Shown: in pieces, positions 58,814 to 64,000 of the stretch
Numbering within the stretch: position 1 is the stretch's first letter
Layout of the letters: each line of letters starts with the position of its first letter
DNA from: Caballeronia megalochromosomata
GTDB taxonomy: Bacteria > Pseudomonadota > Gammaproteobacteria > Burkholderiales > Burkholderiaceae
NCBI GenBank assembly: GCA_001580565.1
Contig: LRBF01000001.1
Coordinates: 1-64,000, forward strand
Direction: 5' to 3'
Length of the DNA stretch: 64,000 nucleotides
Position numbers and translations under genes: made by a program
Notes under the pieces: generated by a model
Told to the model about the DNA's origin: nothing
The model's input: only the letters and a program-made list of their open reading frames with translations
The model's database searches: none

Positions 58814-60277
58814 ATGAATCACATGGCAAGCGGCGCAACGCTCGCGCGTTCTCGCGAGAACGCGCCGGACACACAGCAACCCGATGTGGAGCAGGTCGTC
58901 GCCGCGCTCGTGGCGCGTGGGCGCGCCGCGCAACGACGCTTCGAACAGGCGGGGCAGGAGACACTCGATATCGCCGCCGCAGCTGCCGCATGGGCGATCA
59001 TGGAGCCGCAGCGCAACCGGCTGCTGGCCGAGCTGGCCGTGCGTGACACGGGCCTCGGCAACGCGGACGACAAGTTCCGCAAGAACCATCGCAAGACGCT
59101 CGGTCTTCTGCGCGATCTTCACGGCGTCGCGACGACGGGCGTGATTGCGCGCGACGAGCAACACGGCATCGTCGAGATTGCGCGCGCGGTCGGCGTGGTG
59201 GCGGCGATCACGCCATCGACGAATCCGGCTGCGACGCCCGCGAACAAGATCATCAACGCGCTCAAGTGCGGCAACGCGGTCATCGTCGCGCCTTCGCCGA
59301 AGGGCTATGCGTCGTGCGCGATGCTCATCGGCTTCATTCACGCGGAGTTCGCGAAGGCGGGTCTCGATCCCGATCTCGTGCAGATGTTGCCGCATCCGAT
59401 CGGCAAGGCGGCGACCGCCGCGCTGATGCGGCTCGCCGATCTGGTCGTCGCGACCGGCTCGCAGGCCAATGTGCGCATGGCCTATACGAGCGGCACGCCG
59501 GCCTTCGGCGTGGGCGCGGGCAATGTCGCCTCCATCGTCACGGCGAACGCGAATCCCGATGATGCGGCGCGCAAGATCGCGGTGTCCAAGACGTTCGACA
59601 ACGCGACGAGCTGCTCGTCGGAGAACAGCGTCGTGATCGAGGACGTCATCTACGCGCGCATGCTCGATGCATTGACGATGCAAGGCGGCGTGCTGCTCGA
59701 CGCCGCGCAGAAGGCGAAATTGCAGGCGGCGATGTGGCACGACGGCAAGCTCTCGGCGCGCTGCACGGCTCGTGCGGCAGCGGTGATCGCACGCGAAGCG
59801 GGCCTCGACGATATCGCCGCGCGCGACCCGAAATTCCTGATGGTCGAAGAGACCGGCTACGGACCCGATTTTCCCTTCTCCGGCGAGAAGCTCTCGCCCG
59901 TGCTGACGGTCTATCGCGCGCGCGATATCGGCGCGGCCATCGACATCGTGCGCGGCATCTACGGCTACATGGGCGCGGGCCATTCGGTCGGCGTGCACGG
60001 CGCGAACGATGCGCTCGCCGTCACGCTCGGCACGCAATTGCCTGTAGCGCGCGTGATCGTCGATCAGGCGCATTGCCTCGCGACCGGCGGCAATTTCGAC
60101 AACGGCCTGCCGTTCTCGCTCTCGATGGGATGCGGCACATGGGGCGGAAATAATTTCTCGTCGAACCTCGGCTATCGGCAATACCTGAACGTCACGCGCG
60201 TCGCGTACCGAATCGAAGAGCGCGTGCCGGAAGTCGACGCGCTGCTCGGCGACTATTTCCGGAGGGTCGGACGATGA
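58814..60277 (+). CDS. sauS: Sulfoacetaldehyde dehydrogenase (acylating)
   Basis: A 487-residue aldehyde dehydrogenase of the CoA-acylating type. In the sulfoacetate pathway it reduces sulfoacetyl-CoA to sulfoacetaldehyde with NAD(P)H. ITPSTNPAATPANKIINALK and VIVAPSPKGYASCAMLI are the cofactor-domain marks, GTPAFGVGAGNVASIV the hinge region, and the catalytic Cys (about residue 267) is in FDNATSCSSENSVVIED. The layout matches acetaldehyde dehydrogenase (EutE/AdhE N-terminus) relatives, so acetaldehyde is the family alternative. Assignment to SauS rests on the sauR-S-T-U order and on Xsc nearby. It overlaps sauT by 4 bases. Confidence 0.85.
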   Translation: MNHMASGATLARSRENAPDTQQPDVEQVVAALVARGRAAQRRFEQAGQETLDIAAAAAAWAIMEPQRNRLLAELAVRDTGLGNADDKFRKNHRKTLGLLRDLHGVATTGVIARDEQHGIVEIARAVGVVAAITPSTNPAATPANKIINALKCGNAVIVAPSPKGYASCAMLIGFIHAEFAKAGLDPDLVQMLPHPIGKAATAALMRLADLVVATGSQANVRMAYTSGTPAFGVGAGNVASIVTANANPDDAARKIAVSKTFDNATSCSSENSVVIEDVIYARMLDALTMQGGVLLDAAQKAKLQAAMWHDGKLSARCTARAAAVIAREAGLDDIAARDPKFLMVEETGYGPDFPFSGEKLSPVLTVYRARDIGAAIDIVRGIYGYMGAGHSVGVHGANDALAVTLGTQLPVARVIVDQAHCLATGGNFDNGLPFSLSMGCGTWGGNNFSSNLGYRQYLNVTRVAYRIEERVPEVDALLGDYFRRVGR

Positions 60278-61911
60278 GCGCGTTGCCCGATCGAATCGTT
60301 TCACCCGGCCGGCTTTCGTTCGATGCGTCGACGTTGCGCGCATTGATCGATGCGCGCGCGCAGCACGCGCCCGACAAGCCGTTCCTGCTCTCCACCGAAG
60401 ACGACGATGTACTGACGTTCGGCGCTTTGCGCGATGACTGCATCGCGCTCGAAGCACGCTTCAGGGCGGCAGGCCTCAATCCGGGCGATGTCGTGTCCGT
60501 CTTCATGGGCAATGGCATCCAGACCGCGCGTCTGCTGCTCGCGGCGATGTACAGCGGCCTGGTCGCCAATCCGCTGAATCTGCTGTGCCAGCCTTCGCAG
60601 GTGCGCTACATCGTCGAGCATTCGGATACGCGCACGATCTTCGTCGCGGACGATACGCACGACACGATCGTCGAAGCGATCGATGCCTTGCATGGCGAAG
60701 GCATGGCGCGCGAGATCGCGGTGGTGCGCACGTCGCCGGATGCAAAGGCACTGCCCGATATCCCGACCCTTCCCGCGCGCGTGATTCCGCTCGTACGCGA
60801 CGAAACGCCCGGGACGCATATCGTGACGAGCGACGCGTGCGCGATGGATCCCGGCGATACCGCGCTGCTCATGTACACGTCGGGCACCACGGGTGCGCCC
60901 AAGGGCGTGCTGCTGAGTCATCGGAACCTGCTGGCGAACATGCGCAATATCAGCGCGGAGCATCGCCTGTCCGACGATGATCGCGTGCTCGTGTCGCTGC
61001 CGCTCTATCACATCAACGGTCTCGTCGTTGCGCTTCTGACGCCGCTCTGGCACGGCGGCTCGGCGGTGATGACGCCGCGCTTTTCCGCGCGCACGTTCTG
61101 GCGCGAGGCATCGCAGTCGGGATGCACGTGGATCAACGTGGTGCCGACCATCGTCGCTTATTTGCTGAACGCCGAGGGCGCGCAAGACTGCGATCTTTCC
61201 GCGCTGAAGTTTTGCCGCAGCGCGTCGGCGGCGCTTCCGGCCGATCATCATCGTGCGTTCGAGGCGCGTTTTGGCATCGGCGTCATCGAAACGATGGGGA
61301 TGACGGAGACCGCCGCGCCATTATTCAGTAATCCATATGATAAGACGATGAGAAGACTCGGCAGCATCGGTCTGCCATCGGGCGGCGAAGCGAAGATCGT
61401 CGATCTCGACGGGCGCGAGTGCGCGCCGCATGAAACCGGCGAGCTCGTGCTGCGCGGCGAGCAACTGATGAGCGGCTACTACAAGCGCCCGGAAGAAACG
61501 CGCAACGCGTTCACCGCCGACGGCTGGCTGCGCACCGGCGATCTCGGCTACTGCGACGAGGCGGGCTTCTTCTACATCAACGGGCGCGCGAAGGAGTTGA
61601 TCATCAAGGGCGGCGAGAACATCGCGCCGCGCGAGATCGACGAAGCGCTCCTGCGTCACCCCGGCGTGCTCGAAGCGGCCGCGGTCGGCGTGCCCGATCC
61701 GGCTTACGGGCAGGACATCGTCGCGTACATCGTGCCGGTCGGCGGCGCGGCCTCGCTCGATGTGGCGGAACTGCGCGCGCATTGCCTGCGCGAACTCGGT
61801 CGCTACAAGACGCCGCGCGAATTCCGCTTCACTGATGCATTGCCGCGCGGCCCGTCAGGCAAGGTGCAGCGCCTGAAGCTCGTGCAGAATCCGCAGCCCG
61901 CAGCGGGGTGA
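60274..61911 (+). CDS. sauT: Sulfoacetate-CoA ligase
   Basis: A 545-residue adenylate-forming acyl-CoA synthetase. AMP-binding motif LLMYTSGTTGAPKGVLLSHR (about 198-217), acyl-site loop VIETMGMTETAAPLFSNPYD, hinge motif WLRTGDLGYCDEAGFFYING and RAKELIIKGGENIAPREID, catalytic Lys in LPRGPSGKVQRLK near the C-terminus. It would activate sulfoacetate to sulfoacetyl-CoA for SauS. The family is broad; substrate is assigned by the sau gene order. Start codon overlaps the sauS stop (ATGA). Confidence 0.85.
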   Translation: MSALPDRIVSPGRLSFDASTLRALIDARAQHAPDKPFLLSTEDDDVLTFGALRDDCIALEARFRAAGLNPGDVVSVFMGNGIQTARLLLAAMYSGLVANPLNLLCQPSQVRYIVEHSDTRTIFVADDTHDTIVEAIDALHGEGMAREIAVVRTSPDAKALPDIPTLPARVIPLVRDETPGTHIVTSDACAMDPGDTALLMYTSGTTGAPKGVLLSHRNLLANMRNISAEHRLSDDDRVLVSLPLYHINGLVVALLTPLWHGGSAVMTPRFSARTFWREASQSGCTWINVVPTIVAYLLNAEGAQDCDLSALKFCRSASAALPADHHRAFEARFGIGVIETMGMTETAAPLFSNPYDKTMRRLGSIGLPSGGEAKIVDLDGRECAPHETGELVLRGEQLMSGYYKRPEETRNAFTADGWLRTGDLGYCDEAGFFYINGRAKELIIKGGENIAPREIDEALLRHPGVLEAAAVGVPDPAYGQDIVAYIVPVGGAASLDVAELRAHCLRELGRYKTPREFRFTDALPRGPSGKVQRLKLVQNPQPAAG

Positions 61912-61981
61912 ACGGAAGCGGCAGACGCGGATTCACGCACTCGACTAGACATTCCACATCAGATGGACTGAAGGAGACACT

Positions 61982-63325
61982 GTGAACAAGCATCGTCAGC
62001 GCGTGAAGACGCGCCATATCATTCTCGGCGTGATGTGTCTGATGTACTTCATCTCGTACATCGACCGGGTGAATATTGCTGTGGCGGGACCATTGATTCG
62101 CCAGGAGATGGGTTTGACGTCCGTGCAGCTCGGGCTCGTGTTCTCCGCGTTCGCTTATCCGTATGCGGTGATGCAGATCGTCGGCGGATGGCTCGCCGAT
62201 CGATTCGGGCCGAAGCTCGTGCTGACCGTGCTCTCGCTCATCTGGGGCGCGGCGACGCTCGCGACGGGCTTCGCGGGCAGCATCGGGATACTGGTGCTGT
62301 TGCGCCTTGCGCTGGGCATCGGCGAAGGCGGCGCATTCCCAACCGCGACACGTGCCTTCACGTTCTGGATGCCGGTGCACGAACGCGGCTTCGCGCAGGG
62401 CATCACGCATAGCTTCGCGCGGCTGGGCGGCGCGGTGACGCCGCCGCTGGTACTGGCGGTGGTCGCGGCGAGCGGCTGGCGCGAGGCGTTCATTCTGCTG
62501 GGGATCGCGAGTCTCGCGTGGACGGTGCTGTATCTCTTCGTCTTCACCAATTCACCCGATGAAAATCGCCGCGTGACGCCCGAGGAGACCGCTGAAATCG
62601 GCTATCGCGCGGGGGAATGCGCGCGTGCGAGAAAGAACCCCACGCCGTGGCGCAAGCTGATTCATCGCATGTGGCTCGTGACGTTGGTGGACTTCTGCTA
62701 CGGCTGGCTGCTGTGGGTGTATCTGACTTGGCTGCCTTCGTATCTGAAGGAATCGCGCGGCTTCGATCTGAAGCAACTCGCACTCTTCACCGCGTTGCCG
62801 CTGCTTGCGGGCGTGATCGGCGATACGCTCGGCGGCGTGCTGTCGGACCGCATCTTCAAGATGACCGGACGGCTGCGTCTCGCGCGTTGCAGCATTCTGG
62901 TGGTCGGCATGGGCGGTTCGCTCGCGTTCCTCATACCGATGGTCAACGCGCCGAGCCCGATCGCCGCGGTGTGGTTCCTGACGGGATCGTTCTTCTTTCT
63001 CGAGATCACGAATCCCGTGTTGTGGACCTTGCCGCTCGATATCGCTGGAAAGTATGCGGGCACGGCGGGCGGCATGATGAACACGGGCTTCGGCCTCGCG
63101 GGGATGATGTCGCCGGTCGCGTTCGGCTATCTGATCCAGCAGACGGGCAGCTACGACGTGCCGTTCACGATCTCGGCCGGGTTGCTCGCGGTCGGCGCGG
63201 TTGCGGCCTGTTTCATCGATACGAGCAAGACGGTCGAAGCCGATGAGGCGCGCGAGGCGCAGCAGAGGCGCGAGGAGATGGGCGTGCCGGTGTTCGCGGG
63301 TGGGGCGGGGCAGTGGCACGAGTAG
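61982..63325 (+). CDS. sauU: MFS transporter for sulfoacetate
   Basis: A 447-residue anion:cation symporter-family MFS protein with 12 helices: RHIILGVMCLMYFISYIDRV, FGPKLVLTVLSLIWGAATLA, LGIGEGGAFPTATRAFTFWM, and FCYGWLLWVYLTWLPSYLKE. The start is GTG at 61982 with AAGGAG 5 bases upstream. It is 70 bases after sauT and ends the sau operon, corresponding to SauU of C. necator. Its stop lies 15 bases from the convergent tssE stop. Confidence 0.83.
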   Translation: MNKHRQRVKTRHIILGVMCLMYFISYIDRVNIAVAGPLIRQEMGLTSVQLGLVFSAFAYPYAVMQIVGGWLADRFGPKLVLTVLSLIWGAATLATGFAGSIGILVLLRLALGIGEGGAFPTATRAFTFWMPVHERGFAQGITHSFARLGGAVTPPLVLAVVAASGWREAFILLGIASLAWTVLYLFVFTNSPDENRRVTPEETAEIGYRAGECARARKNPTPWRKLIHRMWLVTLVDFCYGWLLWVYLTWLPSYLKESRGFDLKQLALFTALPLLAGVIGDTLGGVLSDRIFKMTGRLRLARCSILVVGMGGSLAFLIPMVNAPSPIAAVWFLTGSFFFLEITNPVLWTLPLDIAGKYAGTAGGMMNTGFGLAGMMSPVAFGYLIQQTGSYDVPFTISAGLLAVGAVAACFIDTSKTVEADEAREAQQRREEMGVPVFAGGAGQWHE

Positions 63326-63340
63326 CGGGAGGGGATGGCG

Positions 63341-63769
63341 TTAAATCTTCCCCTCGCGCACTCGCCGTTCGAGCCGGAAGACGCCCGGCGGCACGAAGTA
63401 TGTCCCGAAGCGCACGAGGCCCGCGCGCTTCAGGTGACAGGTCATCTCGAAGCTCACCTGCAGGCCCGGTTCGGGCGTGTCGACCATCTCGACGTCGATC
63501 GCCCGGATACGCGGCTCGTATTTCAGGAGCGTCGCTTCCATCTGCTCCTTGAGCGCCTGGGAGGACGCGGGCAGCGCCTTGTAGATGTTGGTCAGATCGG
63601 GCAAGCCGTAGTCGGGCAGATGCTTGAGCGCACCGGCCCGCGTGTTCAAGATGCGCCGCACGTTTTGCTGCACGCTCAGGACTTCGAGCGTGCGGTCGTC
63701 GAAGTCGGCGAGCGGCTCGCCGTCGATCTGACCGAGCAGCATTTCATAGAGGGACGGGCCGGCTGGCAT
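63341..63769 (-). CDS. tssE: Type VI secretion baseplate protein TssE (gp25-like)
   Basis: A 142-residue gp25/lysozyme-like baseplate wedge component. PSLYEMLLGQIDGEPLADFD at the start, LSVQQNVRRILNTRAGALKH (about 45-64), then LPDYGLPDLTNIYKALPASS are the conserved blocks. The start at 63769 is the ATG before PAGPSLYEM; the longer upstream frame is antisense to the clpV end and unconserved. It follows the clpV-like gene by 11 bases. Confidence 0.9.
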   Translation of the reverse strand: MPAGPSLYEMLLGQIDGEPLADFDDRTLEVLSVQQNVRRILNTRAGALKHLPDYGLPDLTNIYKALPASSQALKEQMEATLLKYEPRIRAIDVEMVDTPEPGLQVSFEMTCHLKRAGLVRFGTYFVPPGVFRLERRVREGKI

Positions 63770-63780
63770 AGTCGTTCGCC

Positions 63781-64000
63781 TCAGACGGCTGCTTGATCGG
63801 GCGCTGCGCGATCGATGAATTCGATCGTCAGATTGCCTTCGTCGGATTGCGCGAGATGAATCGCTGCAGGCGCGACGCCGCTCGCCATGCGCGTAAGCAG
63901 TTCGCGCGAGACTGTCGGCAGGATGCGCTGATCGAGGAAAGCGTCGATATTGCGGGCGCCCGAATCGCGCGACAGGCACACCTCGGCGAGCGATGCGATC
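63781..64000 (-). CDS. clpV: ClpV/TssH AAA+ ATPase of type VI secretion, C-terminal end (partial)
   Basis: The last 72 codons of a gene whose 5' part lies beyond the window edge. IASLAEVCLSRDSGARNIDA and FLDQRILPTVSRELLTRM match the C-terminal D2 small domain of ClpV1, the unfoldase that recycles the contracted TssBC sheath. A short tail with TIEFIDRA follows. Same strand as tssE, 11 bases upstream of it. Confidence 0.88.
   Translation of the reverse strand, partial: IASLAEVCLSRDSGARNIDAFLDQRILPTVSRELLTRMASGVAPAAIHLAQSDEGNLTIEFIDRAAPDQAAV

Noticed and set aside
58604..60457. The long minus-strand open frame that extends upstream of sauR to 60457
   Set aside because: The extension is antisense to sauS and has biased Arg/His composition. 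The real IclR gene starts at the GTG at 58603 with its own ribosome-binding site.
1..64000. tRNA, rRNA, CRISPR arrays or prophage genes
   Set aside because: Reading both strands gave no cloverleaf-like element, no regularly spaced direct repeats and no phage or transposase proteins.

Overview
The window is high-GC DNA with the codon usage and gene content of a Burkholderiaceae member (Paraburkholderia, Caballeronia or Cupriavidus type). Pointers are a Gram-negative trimeric porin, a cepacian/colanic-type exopolysaccharide locus, IclR and MocR regulators next to sulfonate genes, and the edge of a type VI secretion locus. This placement is inferred from gene content, not from a marker gene.

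Layout: (1) 0.3-5.2 kb, minus strand: MFS transporter, GH31 glycosidase and porin, an apparent operon for uptake and hydrolysis of a glycoside. (2) 5.5-8.6 kb, plus strand: glyoxalase I, a Tat-exported gluconate-dehydrogenase-subunit-3-like protein with its GMC flavoprotein, and a ribbon-helix-helix protein. (3) 9.3-34.7 kb: an exopolysaccharide locus with GDP-fucose synthesis (manC, gmd, fcl), the initiating phosphoglucosyl transferase (wcaJ type), a Wzx-like flippase, a Wzy-like polymerase, a Wzc/BceF-type tyrosine kinase, six glycosyltransferases, an acetyltransferase, a YdjC-type deacetylase, a Tat-exported pectate-lyase-fold protein and two GlxA/AraC-type regulators. No Wza or Wzb gene is present here. 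(4) 35.0-36.5 kb: a membrane-anchored catalase-like peroxidase coupled to a cytochrome b561.

(5) 36.6-63.3 kb is the most striking part: a nearly continuous C2-sulfonate catabolic island. Gene content and order suggest four entry routes. Isethionate: GMC dehydrogenase (iseJ type), MFS transporter and IclR. N-acetyltaurine: IclR, CobS/CobT-like pair, CobW-like GTPase, amidohydrolase, sodium:solute symporter and DUF3311-like partner, resembling naaROPST. Taurine: TauY-like flavoprotein, TauX-like NTF2 protein and an amino-acid permease. Sulfoacetate: sauR, sauS, sauT, sauU. All four would meet at sulfoacetaldehyde, which Xsc and Pta (also here) convert to acetyl phosphate plus sulfite and then to acetyl-CoA. 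Regulation is dense: four IclR proteins and one MocR (TauR-like) protein. I read the same 15-bp operator-like element, GGAAC-N5-GTTYC with one variant, at four promoters inside the island. No sulfite exporter or sulfite dehydrogenase gene lies in the window.

(6) 63.3-64.0 kb: tssE and the 3' end of clpV/tssH of a type VI secretion locus, running off the window. No tRNA, rRNA, CRISPR array, insertion sequence or phage gene was found.
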